From assembly GCA_038043185.1 (NCBI GenBank), contig JBBTCO010000009.1, positions 33,551 to 97,550 of the forward strand: a stretch of DNA of 64,000 bases, read 5' to 3'. Numbering within the stretch: the first letter of the stretch is position 1; the number at the start of each line of letters is the position of its first letter. This document shows positions 8,331 through 16,476 of the stretch, piece after piece. Below the pieces are notes generated by a model that searched no databases, was not told where the DNA came from, and saw only the letters and a program-made list of their open reading frames with translations. Source of the DNA: UBA5009 sp038043185. Lineage in GTDB: Bacteria > Bdellovibrionota > Bdellovibrionia > Bdellovibrionales > Bdellovibrionaceae. Both the position numbers and the translations under genes were made by a program.

Positions 8331-9168
8331 AAAAAAAATTTCTCAAATAGGTTCGGGTTGGTACATTTGGCTTTTTCCCCTTATTGCATTGATCATCACG
8401 GTAACCATGATCACAAAATATTATGAGCAAAATGGGTCAACAATTTCAATTTCATTTTCTGACGTCGCTAATATTGAGGTGGAAAAAACTCAAGTGCGGT
8501 TTCGCGGTGTTTCTATTGGCACTGTTAAAGAAATTAAAATTTCGGGTGATAACAAAAACGTACTGGTTCACGTTCTTCTCTTAAAAGACGCTAAACATTT
8601 TGCTGTTCAAGGATCTAAGTTTTGGATTGTGTCGCCGAAGATTAACATCCAAGGCATTAGCGGGTTGGAAACTTTATTTCAGGGTGCTTACATCGCCGTT
8701 CAGCCAGGCTCTGCAGAAAATGAATTTGCTAGCGAGTTTAAAGGACAAATGACTTCCGACATCACTGATCCTCTCGAGAACACCACGGCTTTTCAATTGG
8801 AAACAAACAACGCTGAGTCGATAAACGCTGGTGATAATGTCAGTTACAGGGGCTTAAACATCGGTACGGTCACCAGCGTTGCCTTATCAAAAACTGCCCA
8901 AACGGTGTTGATTCAAATTAATATCCAAAATCGATACACGAAGCTGATCAGAACAAATACAGCTTTTTGGCGAAAAGTGGGAATTCAAGCGAAACTCAGT
9001 TTATTTAATTCTGAAATAAAAGTTAACTCATTGGATTCGATCATGCGCGGAGGAATTGAATTGTTTACTCCGGATCCCCCAGCCGCCGCAGCTAAAACAA
9101 ACTACAAATTTACTCTTCTACCAGCAGCACCTAAGAATTACGATAAATGGAATCCAGTATTAAAGTAA
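8311..9168 (+). CDS. PqiB/MlaD-type MCE-domain protein, two domains
   Basis: 285 residues. The start at 8311 overlaps the PqiA-like gene by 20 bases; a GTG at 8305 and an ATG at 8314 are alternatives. One transmembrane anchor (WYIWLFPLIALIITVTMI) is followed by two MCE domains, the first around VRFRGVSIGTVKEIKI and the second around VSYRGLNIGTVTSVAL. E. coli PqiB has three MCE domains and about 546 residues, so this is a reduced version. MCE rings form lipid tunnels or channels between the two membranes. PqiC is not seen nearby. Confidence 0.87.
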   Translation: MMKTFVEKKISQIGSGWYIWLFPLIALIITVTMITKYYEQNGSTISISFSDVANIEVEKTQVRFRGVSIGTVKEIKISGDNKNVLVHVLLLKDAKHFAVQGSKFWIVSPKINIQGISGLETLFQGAYIAVQPGSAENEFASEFKGQMTSDITDPLENTTAFQLETNNAESINAGDNVSYRGLNIGTVTSVALSKTAQTVLIQINIQNRYTKLIRTNTAFWRKVGIQAKLSLFNSEIKVNSLDSIMRGGIELFTPDPPAAAAKTNYKFTLLPAAPKNYDKWNPVLK

Positions 9169-9289
9169 AGTATCTCTAAATGAGACGCCCATGTGAGTTT
9201 ATTACGAGTAAAAATAGTTCGTGGATGTTTCTTAATAAGAAGGATAATATGAATACTGTCTGTCTGTTTTATTTGACCGTGGGGGAATT

Positions 9290-10753
9290 ATGATATCATT
9301 CAGAAATCGGTTGCCCGTATTTAAACTTATAGTACCGATTATTTGCGGTGTCTTCGTTTTGTTATCTTATCAAAATTGTGCTAAACCCTTTGCGAGCATG
9401 AGTCCAACGGTAGAAGACGAACTTTCTTCATCTTCAATTCTTGCTAGTAGCTTACCACCTACGCTAGTTTTACAGAGTTTTCCAGCCTCAGTTACAAAAT
9501 CAACTAGCGCATCTATTATGTTTAAGGCGACTGCTCAGGAGCAAAATACAATTTCATCAGTTAAATGTACTTTGGATAACATGGCCCCAGTTGATTGTAT
9601 GCAAGGCTACAATGGCTCTAATATCAGTGACGGCCCCCATCGCTTAGTAATCATGGCAATGGACAGTCAGGGTCTATCCTCTGCAGAAGTTTCTGTTAAT
9701 TGGATGGTTGATACCAGAGCTCCAACAGTTTCATTTGTAATGGGACCTTCGGCCATCGTGTCTACGGCAAATTTGAATATCACTTTTTCCGCTATGGATA
9801 GTGGTTCTGGAGTCAGCAGCGTCGTGTGCGCGCTGGATAACAGTCCGGTCAATTGTCCCAACGGAAGTTTAATGTTGAATAACTTAACTGCTGGCATGAA
9901 GTCTCTTAAAATCACTGCAACTGATCTTGCGCAAAACGTATTTAATTTGAGTCAAAGTTTCGAAGTTAAATTCAATGTTCCGTCAGTTACTTTAACGGCG
10001 AACCCACCAGGTTTTGATAAAGCGACATCGGCGACATTTTCCTTTACTGGAATGAGCAACGGTCAAGCATTAACGAAATTTGAGTGTTCTCGGGATGACG
10101 TCACCTACGCAGCCTGCAACAGTGGAACTATAACTTATAATAATATTGCTGAAGGAAATCAGAAATTTTATGTGCGATCTATAGATGGTAATGGCGTTAA
10201 ATCGGCATCCCAACTTTATAGTTGGGTGGCGGATCGAACAATGCCAGTGGTTGCTTTTTCGGCGACACCAGCTGCAACGACGACTTCAACAAACGCAAAT
10301 TTTTCATTTACAATTTCTGAAGCTGGGACTAATCAAGTTTGTAGCTTAGATAACGTGAACCAAACGACATGTAATAGTCCCATGAATTTTACAAATTTAC
10401 CCAACGGCAGTCACATATTTAAAGTCACTGCGACCGATAAAGCAGGAAATGTCGGTTCAGCGTCATACACATGGACGATAAATACAGTTGTTATCATAAA
10501 TAAAACTATAGCTTGGGATGCAACAACTCTGAACGAAGATGGTACAAGTGCGTTCCTGACTGGCTACAAATTATTTTATGGAACTGCACCAGGAGCATAC
10601 TCTGTGGTCGTTGCTCAAAATACAATAGGGAATAATACTTCATATATGCTTCCTCTTGAAAAGGGAAAGACATATTATTTTGCGGTGACGGCTGTAAGCA
10701 TTGCCGGAATCGAAAGTAATAAATCCACCCAGATCTCATACTTAGTACCTTAG
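9290..10753 (+). CDS. Lipoprotein with repeated Ig-like domains and FN3 C-terminus
   Basis: 487 residues. The lipobox LLSYQNC follows a hydrophobic segment, so a lipid anchor on Cys30 is likely. Four Ig-like repeats of about 90-95 residues follow, most with a Cys pair and an ending such as VTATDKAGNVGS or IMAMDSQGLSS. The last about 90 residues (YKLFYGTAPGAYSV…YYFAVTAVSIAGIESN) look like a fibronectin type III domain. This is typical of cell-surface adhesin or scaffold proteins. GGGGGAATT precedes the ATG. Its stop overlaps the convergent flavoenzyme gene by four bases. Confidence 0.8.
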   Translation: MISFRNRLPVFKLIVPIICGVFVLLSYQNCAKPFASMSPTVEDELSSSSILASSLPPTLVLQSFPASVTKSTSASIMFKATAQEQNTISSVKCTLDNMAPVDCMQGYNGSNISDGPHRLVIMAMDSQGLSSAEVSVNWMVDTRAPTVSFVMGPSAIVSTANLNITFSAMDSGSGVSSVVCALDNSPVNCPNGSLMLNNLTAGMKSLKITATDLAQNVFNLSQSFEVKFNVPSVTLTANPPGFDKATSATFSFTGMSNGQALTKFECSRDDVTYAACNSGTITYNNIAEGNQKFYVRSIDGNGVKSASQLYSWVADRTMPVVAFSATPAATTTSTNANFSFTISEAGTNQVCSLDNVNQTTCNSPMNFTNLPNGSHIFKVTATDKAGNVGSASYTWTINTVVIINKTIAWDATTLNEDGTSAFLTGYKLFYGTAPGAYSVVVAQNTIGNNTSYMLPLEKGKTYYFAVTAVSIAGIESNKSTQISYLVP

Positions 10754-12774
10754 ATCTTTAGTGCTAGCGTGGTCCCTTCAAAAATAGCCTGTTTTGCGTC
10801 AAGCTCAGAGGCTTTTAAAGCGCCGCCGATGACATGGATTTTTATTGTATAAGATTTTAAAGATTTGATCAGCTCGCTCTCTGACTCTTGACCAGCGCAA
10901 ATAATAACCTGATCAACTTCAAGAACTCTTTCTTTCTTACCTACAGAAATATGCAAGCCATCCGAATCAAGCTTTTGATATTCAACTTGATTGATCATTT
11001 CTACACCGGCGTCGCGTAATTTTCGGCGATGAATCCATCCCGTAGTTTTGCCTAGACTGGCGCCAAATTTTCCAATTTTTCTTTGCATTAAATAGATTCT
11101 TCGCTCGGATTGAGCTGGATTCGATAATTTAAGAGCACCCGATGCTTCAAAATTAGAATCAATTCCCCAATAGTGTAAGAACTGATTAATGTCCGAGGGC
11201 GAATTGTTTTTGTTATGAGTTAGAAATTCAGCCGTATCAAAACCAATCCCACCGGCGCCAATAATGGCCACTTTAGTTCCTGGAATAATTTTGCCGGAAA
11301 TAATGTCGGCGTAAGAGACCACATGTTGACCATCCGAACCAGGAAAAGAAATTTTTCTTGGAGTGGTACCTGTTGCAATGACGATTTCGTCAAATTTCAT
11401 TTTCTGAAGCTGTTGTGAATCAATTCTTGTGTTCAAAATAATTTCCACATGATTGAGTTCGAGCTGCTTTTTATAGTAGCGAAGGGTTTCAGCAAATTCT
11501 TCTTTGCCGGGAATTTTTTTAGCTAAATTAAACTGGCCACCAATTTTATCCTGAGAATCATATAATGTGATTTTGTGTCCTCTTTGCGCTGCTGTTACCG
11601 CAAAAGATAGACCAGCAGGGCCAGAACCGATAACTACAATATTTTTTTTAATTGATGCAGGATTCATCGGTAATTCGAGTTCATAGCAAGCTCGGGGATT
11701 AACTAAACAAGTTGCCCGTTTTCTTTGAAAAATAAGATCTAAACAGCCTTGGTTGCAAGCAATGCAAGTATTGATTTGATCACTTTGATTATTTTTAGCT
11801 TTATTGGCAAATTCCGCATCGGCTAAGAGGGGACGAGCCATTGAAATTAAATCCGCAGAATTTTCGCTTAATATTTTTTCTGCAATTTCAGGAGTGTTTA
11901 TTCGATTTGCTGCAACGACAGGAATACTGACATTGTCTTTAAGCTTTTTTGTTGCCCAAACAAATGCGGCCCGAGGAACCATGGTTGCGATTGTTGGAAC
12001 TTTCGATTCGTGCCATCCAATTCCTGTATTAAAGACGTTGACTCCTTCTTTTTCCAAAACTTTTGCAAGTGCGATCGCTTCCAAAGGTGAACTGCCATTT
12101 TCCACAAGATCAAGTAATGAAAGCCGAAACATAAGGGAAAAGTCAGCGCCGACCTTCAGTCTTGTTTGTTTGACAATTTCAGAAGCAAATCGAATTCGAT
12201 TTTGAAAATTTCCACCCCAATGATCTTGGCGTTGATTAGTTTTGGGTGCGAGGAATTGATTGATCAAATATCCTTCAGAACCCATAATTTCTACGCCATC
12301 ATATCCCGCTTCTTTAGCTAGAGCCGCACAAGTTGCAAAATCTTGTATCGTTAGAATAATATTTTTTTCTGACATAACCCAAGGTTTGAAAGGGGATATG
12401 GGCGATTTAATAGCAGACGGGGCCACGGCCAATGGATGATAGGCATATCTTCCAGCATGAAGAATTTGTAAAAATATTTTTGTTGGATATTGATGGACCT
12501 TTTCGGTCAAAATTTTATGATTTTTAACTTCGGGAGTTCGGCTAAGCTTTCCTGATAGTGGAACCAGCCAACCACTGCGATTTGGAGAAAAACCACCGGT
12601 AACAATTAGACCGACACCGCCGCGGGCTCGTTCCTCGTAAAAGGCAGCAAGCTTATGAAAGTATTTTCCACTGTCTTCAAGTCCGGTATGCATAGAACCC
12701 ATAACAATTCTGTTTTCTAATTTTAAAGAACCGACCGATAATGGTGAAAACAATTTTGGGTAGGGTGATTGCAT
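10750..12774 (-). CDS. fadH: 2,4-dienoyl-CoA reductase-type flavoenzyme
   Basis: 674 residues, the length of FadH. Residues 1-330 are an old-yellow-enzyme TIM barrel (LFSPLSVGSLKLENRIVMGSM; GYDGVEIMGSEGYLINQFL). Near 336-355 the Cys pattern CIACNQGC plus a later Cys binds a 4Fe-4S cluster. The C-terminal half has an FAD motif (VVIGSGPAGLSFAVTAAQRG) and an NAD(P) motif (VAIIGAGGIGFDTAEFL). It should reduce 2,4-dienoyl-CoA esters during beta-oxidation of polyunsaturated fatty acids. Related trimethylamine dehydrogenases share this layout, but the length and motif order favour FadH. Confidence 0.85.
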   Translation of the reverse strand: MQSPYPKLFSPLSVGSLKLENRIVMGSMHTGLEDSGKYFHKLAAFYEERARGGVGLIVTGGFSPNRSGWLVPLSGKLSRTPEVKNHKILTEKVHQYPTKIFLQILHAGRYAYHPLAVAPSAIKSPISPFKPWVMSEKNIILTIQDFATCAALAKEAGYDGVEIMGSEGYLINQFLAPKTNQRQDHWGGNFQNRIRFASEIVKQTRLKVGADFSLMFRLSLLDLVENGSSPLEAIALAKVLEKEGVNVFNTGIGWHESKVPTIATMVPRAAFVWATKKLKDNVSIPVVAANRINTPEIAEKILSENSADLISMARPLLADAEFANKAKNNQSDQINTCIACNQGCLDLIFQRKRATCLVNPRACYELELPMNPASIKKNIVVIGSGPAGLSFAVTAAQRGHKITLYDSQDKIGGQFNLAKKIPGKEEFAETLRYYKKQLELNHVEIILNTRIDSQQLQKMKFDEIVIATGTTPRKISFPGSDGQHVVSYADIISGKIIPGTKVAIIGAGGIGFDTAEFLTHNKNNSPSDINQFLHYWGIDSNFEASGALKLSNPAQSERRIYLMQRKIGKFGASLGKTTGWIHRRKLRDAGVEMINQVEYQKLDSDGLHISVGKKERVLEVDQVIICAGQESESELIKSLKSYTIKIHVIGGALKASELDAKQAIFEGTTLALKI

Positions 12775-12823
12775 GGGTCAAATATTAACATTAGTCGTAG
12801 ATTTTTATTATTTAAAATTCTGC

Positions 12824-12906
12824 TTAGAGTGAGGTCCAGGTTATGTTCAAATTAGAGTGAGGTCCAGGTTATGTTCAAATTAGAGTGAGGTCCAGGTTAT
12901 GTTCAA
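12824..12906. repeat. Tandem 28-bp repeats (three copies) running into the gap
   Basis: Units start at 12824, 12852 and 12880 with a period of exactly 28 bases. The core is GAGGTCCAGGTTATGTTCA. The third copy is cut by the N run at 12907, so the array is probably longer and is the reason the assembly broke. There are no spacers between units, so it is not a CRISPR. The GGTCC core echoes the AGGACCTGG repeats found at 4277-4507 and 35365. Confidence 0.85.
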
Positions 12907-13006
12907 NNNNNNNNNNNNNNNNNNNNNNNNNNNNNNNNNNNNNNNNNNNNNNNNNNNNNNNNNNNNNNNNNNNNNNNNNNNNNNNNNNNNNNNNNNNNNN
13001 NNNNNN
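12907..13006. other. Assembly gap (100 N)
   Basis: A run of exactly 100 N, the conventional filler for a scaffold gap of unknown size. It hides the upstream side of the partial gene that follows and probably the rest of the 28-bp repeat array. Confidence 0.98.
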
Positions 13007-13007
13007 A

Positions 13008-13535
13008 AAATCCAGACCTTTAGTGAAGGGATTAAGCACCGATACCTCAAAGGTGAAACGAAGCATTCAAATTATTTTAAGAATATTTTTATTTGTTCCC
13101 ACTATATTGGTCCTGCTTGAAATATTTTTATTTGGCTGGCAACCTCGCACGGGATTTTTTAGTAATTTCTATAACCCACATGTTCGTTGTAAAACAGCAA
13201 AATCACAGGAAAAAATTGAAAGTGCTCATTACACCTATGATATTGAAGTAAACATTGAAAAGCCAATTATTGAATTTGTGCCATTTAGTCCACACAAGAC
13301 TCACAATATTAATCTTTACACATTTCAAGACACTTTCGTTGAAAGCGTCGTGATTCCTGATGAAGTTGCAAGCAACTCGGTTCGCTATACCCTTGGTGAA
13401 AAAGAAGGCATTAAACGAGGTCTGGATTTTAGTTATCGCTTCGTCGAGGCCGATCGTCTTAAGTTTCAAGTCAAAATTGGTTCAAGCTTAAATTTGGGCA
13501 AAAATGAATGTGCCGTGAATGTCTCATTTTATTGA
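13008..13535 (+). CDS. Partial membrane-anchored protein, 5' end lost in gap
   Basis: The frame is open from the right edge of the gap to the stop at 13533-13535, about 175 residues. A GTG at 13023 could be a start, but the gene may well begin in the gap. A transmembrane segment (IILRIFLFVPTILVLLEIFLFGW) near the N-terminus is followed by about 120 residues of mainly beta, probably periplasmic sequence with two Cys. I do not recognise a family. It reads toward the FecR-domain gene, 77 bases downstream. Confidence 0.6.
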   Translation, partial: KSRPLVKGLSTDTSKVKRSIQIILRIFLFVPTILVLLEIFLFGWQPRTGFFSNFYNPHVRCKTAKSQEKIESAHYTYDIEVNIEKPIIEFVPFSPHKTHNINLYTFQDTFVESVVIPDEVASNSVRYTLGEKEGIKRGLDFSYRFVEADRLKFQVKIGSSLNLGKNECAVNVSFY

Positions 13536-13612
13536 GATAGACATTTGTCCTGTTTGATATTTCTCGTCTCCTTCCAAACTCATATTTGTGTAGAATTAGA
13601 TTTGAGGTGTGC

Positions 13613-14563
13613 ATGAAGTTGTTATTTTTATTTTCTTTTTCAATAATGTTATTCGCAACTAAGGCAAAATCGGAAAACCAATATGGGCTTTTCATGGTGG
13701 TTAAAGGTGATGTGAAAGTCATTTCAGGAACCAAGGCGCCATTTCCGGTGAAAGTTGGATCAAAAGTTATGGTGGGCGATGTTGTAACGACCGGGGTGGA
13801 TTCTCGGGCAAAAGTTGTTATGGCTGATCGGAATGTAATTAATATTTCTCCGGATAGTCGCATGCAAATAAATAAATATTCGGCGGATTCTAAAACTGGC
13901 GCTAAAGAAGTTGAAATTAAATTAGATCAAGGAAAAATTAGAAATAATGTTGAGCAAAGTTATGACGGAGAAAAAAGCAAATTTATTTTGAAAACGCCCA
14001 CAGCTGTGGCCGGTGTTCGGGGAACACAGTTTGTGACATCTTTCGATTCGAAAACACAAAAAACTTCGATTGTGACGATGAAGGGTCAAGTTACTTTTGC
14101 TTCAGTCTTGAATGGTAAGGTCGTTGGTAAACCTGTCGTCGTTAATAAAGGGGAATCAACAACTTCCAGCGCAGGGGCACCTCCTGAAGCGCCAAAGGCT
14201 GTTCCTAAAAGCGAGCTTAAAGAAATGGACAAGGATTCAACAGCTGCGAGTAAAAGCAAAAATGAGCCTGTTGCAGACAATGGTAAACCTGAGGGAAATA
14301 AAGCTGGCGAGGGACCTAAAGATGGACCCAATGATGGAACGAAACGTGAGCCTGCCAGCGTAAACCCTAATGCGGATGGTTCAATGGTTCGGCCTGATGA
14401 TATCTCTGGCGTGAAACCACCAATGATGGATGGGATGGCGCCAGCGGGTCAACCGCAGACTGATAATCGTCCGCCATTGCCAAAGCTGCCACCTGTACCT
14501 CGTCCTCCGAATCCGTTTGTTAATCCAGTGGGAAAAACAAAGTTGATTATTACACCCCAGTAA
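13613..14563 (+). CDS. FecR-domain periplasmic protein
   Basis: 316 residues from 13613, chosen because GAGGTGTGC precedes this ATG and a signal peptide follows (MKLLFLFSFSIMLFATKAKS). The FecR-like domain covers about residues 25-170: GDVKVISGTKAPFPVKVG, then VMVGDVVTTGVDSRAKVVM, and KTPTAVAGVRGTQF. The C-terminal 130 residues are rich in Pro, Lys and Gly and look unstructured. Stand-alone FecR-domain proteins are exported and linked to envelope sensing or peptidoglycan contact, often near CHASE2 cyclases. One such cyclase lies at 18128-20782. The TPR/beta-barrel gene follows after 17 bases and should be co-transcribed. Confidence 0.85.
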   Translation: MKLLFLFSFSIMLFATKAKSENQYGLFMVVKGDVKVISGTKAPFPVKVGSKVMVGDVVTTGVDSRAKVVMADRNVINISPDSRMQINKYSADSKTGAKEVEIKLDQGKIRNNVEQSYDGEKSKFILKTPTAVAGVRGTQFVTSFDSKTQKTSIVTMKGQVTFASVLNGKVVGKPVVVNKGESTTSSAGAPPEAPKAVPKSELKEMDKDSTAASKSKNEPVADNGKPEGNKAGEGPKDGPNDGTKREPASVNPNADGSMVRPDDISGVKPPMMDGMAPAGQPQTDNRPPLPKLPPVPRPPNPFVNPVGKTKLIITPQ

Positions 14564-14580
14564 GTTTTTGAAAGGCCACC

Positions 14581-16467
14581 ATGAGATTTTTCATCTTAGT
14601 TTGTCTAAATCTATTTGCATTTGAAACGCAGGCTCAAATACAAAATTTGCCTTTAAAAAAAGTGGAAAAAGCAAACCCCGCTCTTTCACAGGCTTTGGTG
14701 ACGGTTGAATACCGATCCAATGTCGAATCATCAGACGATCAGTCTTTTCGGGTGATTGATCCAGATACAAAAGCTAAAGCTACGGTGATTTTTAGCAAGT
14801 CTTCAATTGAGCCTGGATTGTGGCGTGGAGTATTTAGTATTCAATTTGCTCGTGGTGAGACATCTTCGGAAAAATTAGAGTTTTATGATCCTAGTGGGAA
14901 AAGACTTTTTCAGAAATTTGTAGTCAACGACAAGAAACAAAAACAAATTAAACTTTTCTCAACTGAAGCCGAATTAAAAGCTTATGAAGCGCAACCCGTT
15001 GCTTTTGAACGAGTAAGTATGGAAGAGCAAGCCGCTTTGCAAAAGCAGGCGCTTGCGGACCAACAGACCCGACTTTCTAAAGAGCAAAAAGCCAAACAAA
15101 TTAAAAAAGCGAAAACTTATGCGGATCATGCTATGTCACTTTATAAAGCAGGGAAATATCCTCAAGCTATAAAATATTTTAATCTAGCGACGGAATTTGA
15201 TCCTGAAAATCTTGAATATCTTTATCAATATGCAATTTGTCTTTATAAAAATAAAGAATACAATCGCTCTTTAGCTTTGTTGTCGTTGTCTGAAGGTTCT
15301 GAAGTCAGTTCAGCGGAACGCAATTATTATACGGCAATGAATTACATGATGCTAAAGGATCGGGACCGAGCGCTTAAAGGGTTTATCGAAGTTAAAGAAG
15401 AAAATGAACCGGGTCTAAGTCCCATGGCGGCTTTTTATGCGGGACATTTAGAGTATCAAAAACAAAATTTTTCTGCAGCCAGAAAACATTTTGAAAGTGT
15501 TATTGATACTTCAAAAAATCCAAAATTAGATAAAGAGGCCGAAAAAATGTTGGACGAAATTGATCGCCAAGAGAACTTCTTGGCTTCTTCGCGGGAACTT
15601 TATCATTACACTTTATATATAGGTCCTCAGTACGACAGCAATGTTCTGAATATCGCTGCAGCGAGCGTTTCTACTGGTGTGGCTGCTTTACGAGCCAATT
15701 ATGGCGGAACTTTTGGGATTTATCTTTACCGAGTTCCAGATTTTTCCGTTTCAACTGAACTTGCAGTTAATGATTATTACAGCACCAAAACAGATTTTAG
15801 CAATGATGCTACCTTGCAAACCGCAGATGCTTTAGAGGGGTCAATTTCTTTACCCATTCATTGGGAAAAATTTGATTTTACTCCGGCTTATAAAACAATT
15901 TATCTTGCTCCGTCGGGCGGGACACGAACTTTAGCAATTGTCTCTTCTGTATTGGGAATTGAACACACGGGATTGCTTAACAACACCTGGATTTTGCATA
16001 GTAAGATCGAAGGATCTAGTGATCAATCTAAGCTAGAAGTTACTTCAACCGATGATTCGCAAACGGGAACTCGCACAACAATTAATTTATCATTTATTAA
16101 ACTTTTTGATTTGAAAGGCGAGAATTCGTTAATAACTGATATCGGTTATACTCGAAATCAAACTGAAGGAATAAATTATCGATCGACAAAACCTTTGCTG
16201 GCTTTGACTTACACTTTCCCAGGTTTGTGGCGCAATTTAGCGCTGACTCGTTTGGAATTTTATCAACAAGCTTTTACGGAAGCGACCACCACGCGAACAG
16301 ATCAAGTAGCGACACTCACTGTTTCGCAGAATAAAAAACTTTCTACAAATTGGGATTTTACTTTTGGTGGACAGTTTTCAAATAGCGCTTCGAATGTAGA
16401 TACGTACAAATACAATAAGTACATGGCGACTACGCTGTTTACTTATTCGCAAAGCGTACCAAAATAA
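14581..16467 (+). CDS. TPR protein with C-terminal outer-membrane barrel
   Basis: 628 residues. Signal peptide MRFFILVCLNLFAFETQAQ, a beta domain to about residue 130, a Gln/Lys-rich helix, then TPR repeats at about 175-330 (YADHAMSLYKAGKYPQAIKYFNLATEFDPENLEYLYQYA is typical when read in parts). From about 340 to the end come beta-strands (YHYTLYIGPQYDSNVLN, LALTYTFPGLWRNLALT) consistent with an outer-membrane barrel. The layout resembles surface-assembly-modifier proteins, with periplasmic TPRs joined to a barrel. It is co-transcribed with the FecR-domain gene, so the two may form one envelope module. Confidence 0.8.
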   Translation: MRFFILVCLNLFAFETQAQIQNLPLKKVEKANPALSQALVTVEYRSNVESSDDQSFRVIDPDTKAKATVIFSKSSIEPGLWRGVFSIQFARGETSSEKLEFYDPSGKRLFQKFVVNDKKQKQIKLFSTEAELKAYEAQPVAFERVSMEEQAALQKQALADQQTRLSKEQKAKQIKKAKTYADHAMSLYKAGKYPQAIKYFNLATEFDPENLEYLYQYAICLYKNKEYNRSLALLSLSEGSEVSSAERNYYTAMNYMMLKDRDRALKGFIEVKEENEPGLSPMAAFYAGHLEYQKQNFSAARKHFESVIDTSKNPKLDKEAEKMLDEIDRQENFLASSRELYHYTLYIGPQYDSNVLNIAAASVSTGVAALRANYGGTFGIYLYRVPDFSVSTELAVNDYYSTKTDFSNDATLQTADALEGSISLPIHWEKFDFTPAYKTIYLAPSGGTRTLAIVSSVLGIEHTGLLNNTWILHSKIEGSSDQSKLEVTSTDDSQTGTRTTINLSFIKLFDLKGENSLITDIGYTRNQTEGINYRSTKPLLALTYTFPGLWRNLALTRLEFYQQAFTEATTTRTDQVATLTVSQNKKLSTNWDFTFGGQFSNSASNVDTYKYNKYMATTLFTYSQSVPK

Positions 16468-16476
16468 ATAAACTGG

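Noticed and set aside
9172..9186. TCTCTAAATGAGAC as an operator of the 1198/6276 type
   Set aside because: Symmetry is short and the following AAC motif is absent.
11804..12205. 133-residue plus-strand ORF within the fadH-type gene
   Set aside because: It is the complement of a conserved flavoenzyme barrel and has no domain of its own.
12824..12906. CRISPR-like 28-bp repeats
   Set aside because: Units are directly adjacent with no spacers and no cas genes nearby; it is a tandem repeat.
12885..13007. Reading frames that cross the N run
   Set aside because: The open frame over N is an artefact of unknown bases; only sequence after 13007 is used for the partial gene.
13520..13543. TGTCTCA…TGAGATAGACA as another operator
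   Set aside because: The right half has an insertion, and the left half is the coding end of the partial gene; too weak to call.
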